From NCBI GenBank assembly GCA_025965395.1, contig JAOPXA010000210.1:1-7670 (forward strand): a stretch of DNA of 7,670 nt. The letters run 5' to 3'. The notes beneath the pieces are model-generated. The model was not told the origin of the DNA. It did not search any database and saw only the letters and a list, made by a program, of their open reading frames with translations. This DNA comes from Nocardioidaceae bacterium (lineage in GTDB: Bacteria; Actinomycetota; Actinomycetes; Propionibacteriales; Nocardioidaceae). The position numbers were made by a program, and so were the translations under genes. This document shows, one piece after another, positions 1 through 6,573 of the stretch. Each line of letters starts with the position of its first letter. Position 1 is the first letter of the stretch.

Positions 1-515
1 ACGGCCCCGGTGATCCTGTGGTGCCTGCGGTTGACCAGTATGCGACGCAGTTCGTAGCCAGTGCTGCAGGTGGGTCGCCCACACATCCGATCGCCGTGTC
101 GGCGATGAACGAGCTCGACTCATCGGGGTGGCCCTGTCACGTGCGCCTTGCTGGAGATTTGCAGCGCGTGAGCGGGGAGTGGGTGGGCGACGACCAGGTC
201 GTGAGCCTCGCCTACACCAACGGCACGACGCGGCTGTCGCTTTTCGAGCAAACTGGCAGGCTTGACGAGGCCGAGCTTGATGGGTTCGAGGCCAAGACGA
301 TCGCGAATGCCCGGGTCTGGGTGCGCGCTGGCTATCCCTACATTGTGGCCTGGGACACCGACGGCGTTGTCTACACGTTGGTGACTGATGCGAGTCGCGC
401 CAAGGTGGCCGAGGTGGTGGCACAGTTGCCCCACCGCAAGGTCGTGTCGGGCCCGAGCCACCGCATCTCGGACGGCCTTGACCGAATGACCACCTGGCTG
501 ACCCCCGCCGCCTAA
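1..515 (+). CDS. C-terminal part of a probable RseB/anti-sigma-type regulatory protein (5' end outside window)
   Basis: The reading frame is open from the first in-frame codon at position 3 to the TAA at 513-515, so the gene almost certainly begins upstream. The GTG at 18 has no Shine-Dalgarno sequence and is probably internal. The visible 170 or so residues have no membrane segment. They contain a pattern like the C-terminal domain of MucB/RseB-like regulators and of some actinobacterial anti-sigma proteins: GWPCHVRL, then a strand-rich segment with SLAYTNGTTRLSLFEQ, then GYPYIVAWDTDGVVYTLVTD, then a closing helix (ASRAKVAEVVAQLP). In that family the domain lies outside the membrane and helps control an ECF sigma factor. 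The neighbouring tatB and mrp would fit the actinobacterial sigE region, where an anti-sigma gene lies close by. The N-terminal half that would settle this (zinc-finger or membrane helix) is missing. That the gene is coding is fairly sure; the family call is tentative. Confidence 0.6.
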   Translation, partial: GPGDPVVPAVDQYATQFVASAAGGSPTHPIAVSAMNELDSSGWPCHVRLAGDLQRVSGEWVGDDQVVSLAYTNGTTRLSLFEQTGRLDEAELDGFEAKTIANARVWVRAGYPYIVAWDTDGVVYTLVTDASRAKVAEVVAQLPHRKVVSGPSHRISDGLDRMTTWLTPAA

Positions 516-523
516 CCGCCTTT

Positions 524-683
524 CCGCTCGCGAGTCGCCTACGGGCGGTGGCGAGTCGTTCATGGGCAGTGAGGAGTCGCCTATGGTGACTGGCGAGTCG
601 TTTTGCTCGTACGTTGGTGTCTCTGAGTGACTCGCGACCGCCCGTACGTGACTCGCGAACCGCGGTAGGCGACTCGCGAGCGG
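524..683. repeat. Convergent array of seven 21-nt repeats (four forward, three reverse) between two gene ends
   Basis: Four units start at 530, 551, 572 and 593 on the plus strand, exactly 21 nt apart. Each begins GCGAGTCG (AGGAGTCG in the third) and the best copies continue CCTACGG. Three more units lie on the minus strand, with the same 8-mer at 670-677, 649-656 and 628-635, again exactly 21 nt apart. The forward block ends at 613 and the reverse block starts at 615. The outer ends form a perfect 19-bp inverted repeat: CCGCTCGCGAGTCGCCTAC at 524-542 against its complement at 665-683. The array starts 8 nt after the stop codon at 515 and ends 5 nt before the tatB stop codon at 689, so it fills the gap between the convergent genes. 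A 21-bp period is two helical turns, which would put every unit on the same face of the DNA. Role unknown: bidirectional terminator, protein-binding array and non-autonomous mobile element are all possible. No target-site duplication is visible. Confidence 0.85.
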
Positions 684-688
684 GGTTC

Positions 689-1027
689 TTAGGTGGACTC
701 GGCGTCGAAGGGGGGGAGCTCGCCAGGGTCGAGGCGCCGGCCAGGCGCTGAGCTTCGCGACACGGGCTTCGTGGGGGTTTCCTCGTCGAAGATCGCCTTG
801 CGGATCGCCTCGCGCGGGTCGAGATCGCGGAGGTTCATGTCCTTGATGCCCGCAAAGTCATCGCCCATCTCGCGCGCGAGATCGTTCTTGGCGTTGTCAG
901 CCATCTGGCGCACGGTGCGCAGGAGGCGACCCGCCTGGCGGGCGAGTTCGGGCAACTTTTCGGGCCCGAAGACAATCACTGCCACGATCACGATGACCGC
1001 GATCTCTGGCACGCCCATCCCAAACAC
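689..1027 (-). CDS. tatB: Sec-independent (twin-arginine) protein translocase subunit TatB
   Basis: Encodes a 112-residue protein of TatA/TatB architecture, which takes part in exporting folded proteins across the cytoplasmic membrane. The N-terminus MFGMGVPEIAVIVIVAVIVF gives one short membrane helix at about residues 5-22. It is followed by the hinge motif FGPEKLPE and a long amphipathic helix (ELARQAGRLLRTVRQMADNAKNDLAREM). The C-terminus is polar and acidic. The FG start, the acidic residue in the helix (E8) and the length favour TatB over TatA. The GTG at 1027 gives the usual MFG start; an ATG three codons later is less likely. No strong ribosome binding site is visible, and the gene begins 9 nt after the mrp stop codon, so translation may depend on mrp. 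It is convergent with the regulatory gene at 1-515. In mycobacteria and Streptomyces tatB usually follows htrA on the strand opposite to mrp, so this orientation is unusual. Family call is firm; TatB versus TatA is likely. Confidence 0.85.
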   Translation of the reverse strand: MFGMGVPEIAVIVIVAVIVFGPEKLPELARQAGRLLRTVRQMADNAKNDLAREMGDDFAGIKDMNLRDLDPREAIRKAIFDEETPTKPVSRSSAPGRRLDPGELPPFDAEST

Positions 1028-1036
1028 GTGAGGAAC

Positions 1037-2176
1037 CTACAGTCGTCCGGCGGGCGCGAGGCCGAGCTGCATGCCAGCGAGTCCGCGCGAGCGGCCGCTG
1101 AGCTTATCGGCGATGCGGACCAACTCCTTGGCCGCGTTGGAATCAGGGTCCGTCACCACGATCGGATCACCGCTGTCACCGCCGACACGTACGTCCTCGG
1201 AGAGCGGGATCTGCCCCAGCAACGGCACGTCGTAGCCGAAGCGCGAGCTCAACGTCGTAGCGACCTTCTCGCCGCCGCCTGACCCGAAGATCTCCATGCG
1301 GTCACCGCTCGGCAGCTCGAGGTAGGACATGTTCTCGACCACGCCAATGACCCGCTGGTGCATCATCGACGCCATCGTGCCCGCGCGCTCAGCCACGGTG
1401 GCCGCAGCCGACTGGGGCGTGGTGACGACGATGACCTCGGCGTTGGAGAGGTGCTGCCCGAGGCTGATGGCGACATCGCCCGTGCCCGGCGGCAGGTCGA
1501 GGAACAACGCATCGAGGTCGCCCCAGAACACGTCACTCAACATCTGCACGAGCGCACGATCGAGCATGGGACCGCGCCAAGCGACGACCTGGTCGCGACT
1601 CGGCTTGAGCATCCCGACGCTGATGACCTTGATGCCCTTGATCGGCACCGGCATGATCATGTCGCCGACCTGGGTCGGGCGGGCGTCGCCCGCGCCGAGC
1701 ATGTCGGGGATCGAGTGGCCGTAGATGTCGGCGTCGACGATGCCGACCTTGAGTCCTTGACGCGCCATGGCGAGCGCGAGGTTGACCGTCACTGAAGACT
1801 TGCCGACACCACCCTTGCCTGAAGCGATCGCGTAGATCTTGGTCAGCGAGCCGGGCTTGGCGAAGGGAATCTCACGATCGGTATGACCGCCGCGCAGCAT
1901 CGTCTGCATGTCCTTGCGCTGCTCGTCGGTCATGACACCCATGTCGACGCGTACGGCCGAAGCAGGGGCAATCTTGGTGACCGCGGCGGTGACGTCGCGC
2001 GTCAACGTGTCCTTGAGCGGGCAGCCTGACACGGTCAGCAGCAGGCGCACCGTGATGGTCGCGTCATCGATCGTGATCGTGTCGACCATGCCGAGCTCGG
2101 TGATCGGGCGCTTGATCTCGGGGTCGTTGACGCTATTGAGCGCCTCGCGAACCTGGGCTTCGCTCACTTGTGCCAT
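1037..2176 (-). CDS. mrp: Mrp/NBP35 family P-loop ATPase (ApbC-type, iron-sulfur cluster carrier family)
   Basis: A 379-residue cytoplasmic ATPase. Residues 5-80 form an MIP18/DUF59 domain (DPEIKRPITELGM, SGCPLKD with Cys52). The ATPase domain starts near residue 112 with a deviant Walker A, GKGGVGKS (120-127), then DADIYGHSIPDML (148-160), DLPPGTGD (227-234), TTPQSA (252-257) and ENMSYLELPSG (281-291). It ends with the RGLAGMxLGL tail that I know from the mycobacterial Mrp. Family members bind and pass on Fe-S clusters, usually through a C-terminal CxxC. Here the loop between ENMS and IFGSGGG has no cysteine, and Cys52 is the only cysteine in the protein. I recall the mycobacterial Mrp also lacking the CxxC, so this may be a lineage trait. 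The ATG at 2176 gives the expected N-terminus. It has no Shine-Dalgarno sequence but lies 6 nt after a TANNNT box, which suggests a leaderless transcript. tatB follows after 9 nt. Confidence 0.93.
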   Translation of the reverse strand: MAQVSEAQVREALNSVNDPEIKRPITELGMVDTITIDDATITVRLLLTVSGCPLKDTLTRDVTAAVTKIAPASAVRVDMGVMTDEQRKDMQTMLRGGHTDREIPFAKPGSLTKIYAIASGKGGVGKSSVTVNLALAMARQGLKVGIVDADIYGHSIPDMLGAGDARPTQVGDMIMPVPIKGIKVISVGMLKPSRDQVVAWRGPMLDRALVQMLSDVFWGDLDALFLDLPPGTGDVAISLGQHLSNAEVIVVTTPQSAAATVAERAGTMASMMHQRVIGVVENMSYLELPSGDRMEIFGSGGGEKVATTLSSRFGYDVPLLGQIPLSEDVRVGGDSGDPIVVTDPDSNAAKELVRIADKLSGRSRGLAGMQLGLAPAGRL

Positions 2177-2182
2177 ACGTCG

Positions 2183-2188
2183 ATGGTA
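2183..2188 (-). promoter_or_regulatory. Candidate -10 box of a leaderless mrp promoter
   Basis: Read on the minus strand, TACCAT ends 6 nt before the mrp ATG, which would put the transcription start at or next to the A of the start codon. Actinobacteria commonly use TANNNT boxes at this distance for leaderless genes, and mrp has no ribosome binding site. No good -35 hexamer is present. The 52-nt gap between the DUF1003 stop codon and mrp holds nothing else that I recognise. Inference only. Confidence 0.4.
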
Positions 2189-2228
2189 CGTGTCGCGGCC
2201 TGACGTTTTGAGGTGTGGGTTGCCTACA

Positions 2229-2774
2229 TCAGTCCTGCGGCGCGCCTTTGCTCTTTTTGCCCTGCCCCTTATCGCTCGGCGGCTTCTCGGTTGCGTTCTT
2301 GTCGTTCAGCTCGCTCAACAAGTTGCGCAGCTCGGCGCGCAGGAAGTCACGCGTCGCCACCTCGCCCATGCCGAGCCTCAAGCTCGCTACTTCGCGCGCC
2401 AAGAACTCCATGTCGGCGTGCGATTGGACCGTCGCCTCGCGGTCCTGCTCCTGCGTCACCCGGTCGCGCGCCTCTTGCCGATTCTGCGCAAGCAGGATAA
2501 GCGGTGCGGCATACGAGGCCTGTAACGACAAGATCAACGTCAGGAAGATGAAGGGGTACGAGTCCCACTGCATGTCCTTGGGCCCGAACGAGTTCCACAG
2601 CAACCACGCGGCGATGAACACCGTCATGTAGGCCAAGAACGTCGCCGTGCCCATGAAACGCGCAAACGTCTCGGCGAAGCGGCCGAATCTCTCGCGGTCG
2701 AACTCAGGACGAGACACCGGTATGCGGCGCGTCTCGCGCGGCTGGTCGAGACGTGGACGGGAGCGATCAGTCAT
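2229..2774 (-). CDS. DUF1003 family membrane protein
   Basis: A 181-residue protein with two membrane helices at about residues 40-60 (FMGTATFLAYMTVFIAAWLLWN) and 74-97 (FIFLTLILSLQASYAAPLILLAQNRQ). These two segments, including the QASYAAPLILLAQNRQ exit, are the hallmark of DUF1003. The N-terminus is basic and rich in Arg. After the second helix comes a charged, coiled-coil-like stretch (about 100-160) and a Lys-rich polar tail. The biochemical role of the family is unknown. I chose the ATG at 2774, which overlaps the stop codon of the upstream gene (TGATG) and has GAAGGTG 7 nt before it; a GTG one codon earlier (2777) is possible. The overlap implies translational coupling with the PRC/MgtE_N/CBS gene, a partnership also seen in other actinobacteria, so the two products may act together at the membrane. 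Confidence 0.9.
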   Translation of the reverse strand: MTDRSRPRLDQPRETRRIPVSRPEFDRERFGRFAETFARFMGTATFLAYMTVFIAAWLLWNSFGPKDMQWDSYPFIFLTLILSLQASYAAPLILLAQNRQEARDRVTQEQDREATVQSHADMEFLAREVASLRLGMGEVATRDFLRAELRNLLSELNDKNATEKPPSDKGQGKKSKGAPQD

Positions 2775-4021
2775 CACAGATCACCTTCGTCGTCTCGATC
2801 ACGCCAATCCTCGGGCAACAGGTGGTCGAGCACGTCGTCGATCGTGACCGCACCGACCAGGTGCGAGTTCTCATCGACCACGGCACACGCGACGAGGTTG
2901 TATGAAGCGAGGGTCTTGGCGACCTGCTCAAGGGAGCTGCTCGGCCGAGGCCAGTCGATATCGCTGTCCACGATGGACCCCACGAGCGTCGACGGCGGCT
3001 CGCGCAGCAACGCTTGCGTATGGACGACGCCGAGGAAGCGGCCCGTCGGCGTCTCGACAGGGGGGCGGCACACGTAGACCATCGAGGCCAACGACGGGCT
3101 CAGCTCGACGTGGCGGATGCGCGCGAGCGCCTCGGCGAGCGTGGCGTCAGGCGGGAGGATCACCGGGTCGGTGGTCATCATGCCGCCGGCGGTGCGCTCT
3201 TCGTAGACCAAGAGGCGCCGCACCTCTGCGGCGTCGTCAGGTTCCATGAGGCTGAGTAGTTGTTCGGCAGCAGCCGGGGGGAGCTCATTGATGAGGTCGG
3301 CCGCGTCATCGGGCGACATCTCTTCGAGCACGTCGGCCGCGCGTTCGGGTTTGAGGACGCCAAGGATCTCGACCTGCTCGGCCTCGGGTAGCTCTTCGAG
3401 CACATCGGCGAGACGCTCATCGCCCAGCTCAGCCACGATCTCCATGCGGCGCTTGGCGCTGAGGTCACGAAGCGCGTTGGCGAGGTCGGCCGGGCGCATC
3501 TCGTCCATCGTCGCCAGGAGGTGCGTGGCACCCTGCCCGTGCTCCTCCGCTGCCAGGCCACTGACCTCGTGCCACTCGAGCACGTGGGTCTGCCCGCGAC
3601 GCCCGAAGCGCTTGCTGGCCTCGTGGACTGCCACGTGGCTGATCGACCAGTCGTGGCGGCTGTCCTGCTCCATCGCCACGTCGAAGACCGTGCCCTTGAT
3701 CCCCTCGGGGATGGTGACGGTGCGGTCGAACAACTCGTGGAGCACCAGGGTCTCGGTCTTGCGCTGCTCGAAGCGACGGACGTTGAGCACCCCGGTGGTG
3801 ATGATCTGGCCCGAGTCGACCGACGTGACGCGCGTCATCGGCAGGAAGACGCGGCGTCTGCCGAGCACCTCGACGACCACTCCCAGCACCCGTGGCTGCT
3901 GACGCGCGGTGCGCAGCGTCACCACGATGTCGCGCAACTTGCCCACCTGATCGCCCGCGGGGTCGTAGACAACCTGCCCGACGAGGCGCGACAAGAAGAT
4001 GCGATTGGGGGTGATGCTCAC
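2774..4021 (-). CDS. Soluble PRC-barrel / MgtE_N / CBS-pair protein (magnesium-transporter-like regulatory domains, no channel)
   Basis: A 415-residue protein without membrane segments. Residues 8-85 look like a PRC-barrel domain (LVGQVVYDPAGDQVGKLRDIVV) and 95-155 like a second, weaker one. Residues 170-275 match the MgtE N-terminal superhelical domain, with the usual repeats of acidic helices (ADVLEELPEAEQVEIL, AADVLEEMSPDDAADLINELP, LLSLMEPDDAAEVRRLL). TAGGMMTTDPVILPPDATLAEAL starts the first CBS domain (about 277-340), and the second follows at 345-402 (VVDENSHLVGAVTIDDVLDHLLP). In true MgtE these domains sense Mg2+ or nucleotides and gate a membrane pore; the pore domain is absent here, so annotation as a magnesium transporter would be wrong. 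A regulatory or scaffold role is an inference. The start is GTG at 4021, with TAAGG 7 nt upstream. The gene overlaps the DUF1003 gene at its stop codon. The 75-nt gap up to the oxidoreductase gene holds only a 5-bp hairpin (4045-4057). Confidence 0.9.
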   Translation of the reverse strand: MSITPNRIFLSRLVGQVVYDPAGDQVGKLRDIVVTLRTARQQPRVLGVVVEVLGRRRVFLPMTRVTSVDSGQIITTGVLNVRRFEQRKTETLVLHELFDRTVTIPEGIKGTVFDVAMEQDSRHDWSISHVAVHEASKRFGRRGQTHVLEWHEVSGLAAEEHGQGATHLLATMDEMRPADLANALRDLSAKRRMEIVAELGDERLADVLEELPEAEQVEILGVLKPERAADVLEEMSPDDAADLINELPPAAAEQLLSLMEPDDAAEVRRLLVYEERTAGGMMTTDPVILPPDATLAEALARIRHVELSPSLASMVYVCRPPVETPTGRFLGVVHTQALLREPPSTLVGSIVDSDIDWPRPSSSLEQVAKTLASYNLVACAVVDENSHLVGAVTIDDVLDHLLPEDWRDRDDEGDL

Positions 4022-4096
4022 ATCCGAACCTTACCGCCCAGCCACCCCTACGAGGGGACACTTGCGAGGTTGACCGGCGCGCCTGAAAACGTTCGG

Positions 4097-6475
4097 TCAG
4101 GAGATCTGTACGGGATCTGGCGCGGGCTCTGCCTTGTGATGATCGTCCGCGCCCACGTCCGCTTGAGTCTCGTGCGCGCGGCGCGCCTCGCCCCGTGCTG
4201 TGCCCGGAGGCGTGAAGGAGATCACGACCGATTTTGAGGTCGGCGTGTTGCTGGCGATCGCCGTCGAGTCGAGAGGCACGAGGGGGTTGGTCTCGGGGTA
4301 GTACGCGGCAGCGGATCCGCGGGGCGTGTCGTAGGCGACGATGCGGAAGCGTTCGGCCACCCGCGTGATCTCGTCCTGATCCCAGTGCGCAACGAGATCG
4401 ACGAAGTCCCCGTCGGCGTAGCCGAGGTCGGCGATGTCGTCGGGGTGCAGGAAAACGACCCGACGGCCGTCCTCGATGCCCCGATAGCGGTCGCTCAACC
4501 CATAGATCGTGGTGTTGAACTGGTCGTGACTCCGCAAGGTCTGCAGCAACAGCCGGCCTGCCGGCACGTGCAACGCCTCGATGGGCGACACGACCATCTC
4601 GCCCAGGCCAGACTTGGTGGGGAACGTGCGAGAGTCGCGCGGCGGGTGCGCGAGCACGAAACCGCCGGGTCGGTCGACGAGATCGCTGTAGCCCTCACAG
4701 CCCGGCACGACCCGCGAGATGTGGTCGCGGATGACGCCATAGTCGTCGCGCATCGCGTCCCAGGCGATGGCGTGACGTTCGCCGAGCGTGGCCTTGGCGA
4801 TGCCCGCGATGATCCCCACCTCGGATCGAAGTTCAGCACTCGCGGGTTCCAGCACGCCGCGTGACGCGTGCACCGACGACATTGAGTCCTCGACGGTGAC
4901 GTACTGCTCGCCCGAGGCCTGGATGTCCTTCTCGGTGCGGCCCTTGGTCGGCAGGATCAGGGCGACATCGCCGCAGGTGAGGTGGGAGCGATTGATCTTC
5001 GTCGAGACATGGACGGTCATCCGGGCGCGTTGCAGCGCGTCCGTGGTTACCTCGGTGTCGGGCGCCGCCTGGACGAAGTTTCCGCCGAGCCCGATGAACA
5101 CGTGAGCCTTGCCGTCACGCAGCGCCCGCACGGAGTCGACCGTGTCGAAGCCGTGCTCGCGTGGCGGGTCGAAGCCGAACTCGGCCTGAAGCGCATCGAG
5201 GAACTTCTCAGGCACTTGCTCCCAGATGCCCATCGTTCGGTCACCTTGCACGTTGGAGTGGCCACGCACGGGGCAGAGCCCAGCGCCGCGCTTGCCGATG
5301 TCGCCGCGGGCGAAGGCGAGGTTGACGACCTCCTTGATGGTCGCGACCGAGTTGCGGTGCTGGGTCAGGCCCATGGCCCAGCAGTAGATCGTCGCGTCCG
5401 AGTCGCGAAGCATCGTGGCGGCCTCGGTGATCTGCTCGCGGGTCAGGCCCGTTGTCTCGACAACGAAGTCCCAGTCCACCGCGCGAACGTGCTCCGCCCA
5501 CGCCTCAAATCCAGTCGTATGAGCAGCCAGAAAATCGTGGTCCAACGCGTCCCACTCGACCAACAGCGAACCGATGGCCTGGAAGAGCGCCAAGTCGCCG
5601 TTGAGCTTGATGGGAAGGTGCAGGTCGCTCAGATCGGTGCCCTTGCCGATCACGCCGCGCGGCTTCTGCGGGTTGCGGAAGTTGACGAGCCCAGCTTCGC
5701 GCAGCGGATTGATCGAGATGATCTTGGCGCCGCGCAGCTTGGCGGTCTCGAGTGCCGACAACATACGCGGATGGTTAGTGCCAGGGTTCTGGCCAGCGAT
5801 CACGATGAGCTTGGCGTCGTAGATGTCGCGCAGACTCACGCTGCCCTTGCCGATGCCGATGGACTCACCCAGGGCCACGCTCGTCGACTCGTGGCACATG
5901 TTGGAGCAGTCCGGCAGGTTGTTGGTGCCGAAGGCGCGGATGAACAACTGATAGATAAAGGCGGCCTCGTTCGACGCGCGCCCCGACGTGTAGAAGATCG
6001 CCTCGTCGGGAGAGTCCAAGGCATGGAGCCGGTCGGCGATCAACGCGAATGCGCCGTCCCACGAGATCTCCTCGTAGTGGGTGCTGCCCGAGCGCTTGAC
6101 CATTGGGTGCGTGATGCGGCCCTGCTGACCGAGCCAGTACTCGTCGCGCGCTGCCAGGTCGGCAATGCTGTGCTGGGCGAAGAATGCTGGCGTCGCACGG
6201 GTCCGGGTGGCCTCCTCGGCCACCGCCTTGGCGCCGTTTTCGCAGAACTCGGCCGTATGTCTGTTCTCCGGGTCGGGGTCGGGCCACGCGCAGCTCATAC
6301 AGTCGAACCCGTCGGCTTGGTTGAGCTTGAGCAGCGTCTTGGCCGAACGCTTCACCCCCATGTGCGAGACCGCGCGCTGCAGCGCCACGCGCACGCCAGT
6401 CACTCCGGCGGCTGCATCTTTCGGGGCATGGACGTCGAGCTTGGTCTCGTCGACGTGGTCTGACCTTCGTGCCAT
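4097..6475 (-). CDS. FdhF/YdeP family molybdopterin oxidoreductase (formate dehydrogenase alpha-like)
   Basis: A 792-residue protein, close to the length of E. coli YdeP. C59-x2-C62-x15-C78 (in GFDCMSCAWP and AEFCENGAKAV) are likely [4Fe-4S] ligands. The molybdopterin domain follows: YTSGRASNEAAF (162-173), PDCSNMCHES (188-197), GQNPGTNHPR (228-237), CWAMGLTQH (365-373) and CPVRGHSNVQGDR (401-413). The bis-MGD-binding C-terminal domain covers about 636-755 (LLLQTLRSHDQFNTTIYG). Cys194 lies where formate dehydrogenase H has its selenocysteine, so this would be a cysteine enzyme. Substrate and electron acceptor are unknown for most of the family; E. coli YdeP is linked to acid resistance. No FdhD, cofactor or partner-subunit gene is in the window. 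The ATG at 6475 has AGAGGAA 6 nt upstream and gives the family N-terminus (ETKLDV...GVKRSAKTLLKLNQADGFDC). The frame stays open upstream into the antisense of the transporter gene, but that part is not real protein. A charged tail of about 35 residues after SFTPPG may be an added extension. Confidence 0.95.
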   Translation of the reverse strand: MARRSDHVDETKLDVHAPKDAAAGVTGVRVALQRAVSHMGVKRSAKTLLKLNQADGFDCMSCAWPDPDPENRHTAEFCENGAKAVAEEATRTRATPAFFAQHSIADLAARDEYWLGQQGRITHPMVKRSGSTHYEEISWDGAFALIADRLHALDSPDEAIFYTSGRASNEAAFIYQLFIRAFGTNNLPDCSNMCHESTSVALGESIGIGKGSVSLRDIYDAKLIVIAGQNPGTNHPRMLSALETAKLRGAKIISINPLREAGLVNFRNPQKPRGVIGKGTDLSDLHLPIKLNGDLALFQAIGSLLVEWDALDHDFLAAHTTGFEAWAEHVRAVDWDFVVETTGLTREQITEAATMLRDSDATIYCWAMGLTQHRNSVATIKEVVNLAFARGDIGKRGAGLCPVRGHSNVQGDRTMGIWEQVPEKFLDALQAEFGFDPPREHGFDTVDSVRALRDGKAHVFIGLGGNFVQAAPDTEVTTDALQRARMTVHVSTKINRSHLTCGDVALILPTKGRTEKDIQASGEQYVTVEDSMSSVHASRGVLEPASAELRSEVGIIAGIAKATLGERHAIAWDAMRDDYGVIRDHISRVVPGCEGYSDLVDRPGGFVLAHPPRDSRTFPTKSGLGEMVVSPIEALHVPAGRLLLQTLRSHDQFNTTIYGLSDRYRGIEDGRRVVFLHPDDIADLGYADGDFVDLVAHWDQDEITRVAERFRIVAYDTPRGSAAAYYPETNPLVPLDSTAIASNTPTSKSVVISFTPPGTARGEARRAHETQADVGADDHHKAEPAPDPVQIS

Positions 6476-6513
6476 GGCGTTCCTCTCGTTGCGAGGCCAC
6501 CGTACCTCCCCAA

Positions 6514-6571
6514 GATTTGGATACCTATACGCGTATCGGGTCGGCGCCATCGGCGTATAAGTCTCCAAATC
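6514..6571. promoter_or_regulatory. 58-bp dyad, probable operator shared by the divergent oxidoreductase and transporter genes
   Basis: The left arm GATTTGGATACCTATACGC (6514-6532) and the complement of the right arm, GATTTGGAGACTTATACGC (6553-6571), agree at 17 of 19 bases, across a 20-nt spacer. The arms are AT-rich in a GC-rich setting. CGTATA-type hexamers occur three times (6526-6531 on the minus strand, 6531-6536 as CGTATC, 6554-6559), and ATACGCGTAT at 6527-6536 is itself a palindrome. The dyad lies 38 nt upstream of the oxidoreductase ATG and 79 nt upstream of the transporter GTG. TATAAG at 6556-6561 could be a -10 box for the transporter, and TACGGT (minus strand, 6499-6504) one for the oxidoreductase; neither has a good -35, as expected for regulated promoters. 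The regulator is not in the window. A molybdate- or cofactor-responsive protein would suit the oxidoreductase, but that is a guess. Confidence 0.65.
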
Positions 6572-6573
6572 GT

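Noticed and set aside
388..396. Extra copy of the GCGAGTCG core inside the first gene
   Set aside because: It lies in a coding frame (Ala-Ser-Arg region), lacks the rest of the unit and is off the 21-nt phase; chance match.
120..563. 147-codon minus-strand frame opposite the regulatory gene, starting inside the repeat array
   Set aside because: Overlaps a frame with clear domain character, and its peptide is unstructured Gly/Arg/His-rich sequence.
516..688. CRISPR array reading of the 21-nt repeats
   Set aside because: Units are adjacent without spacers, have diverged, and occur in both orientations, so this is not a CRISPR array.
4045..4057. CCCCT-ACG-AGGGG hairpin between the oxidoreductase and MgtE_N/CBS genes
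   Set aside because: Only a 5-bp stem with no T-run; too weak to call a terminator, and chance occurrence is likely in GC-rich DNA.
3521..4237. 238-codon plus-strand frame across the MgtE_N/CBS gene and the following gap
   Set aside because: Antisense shadow of a well-supported gene; no domain or start signal.
4982..6463. 493-codon open frame on the plus strand opposite the oxidoreductase gene
   Set aside because: The peptide is rich in Arg, Val, Asp and His without recognisable motifs, as expected from the antisense of a high-GC gene.
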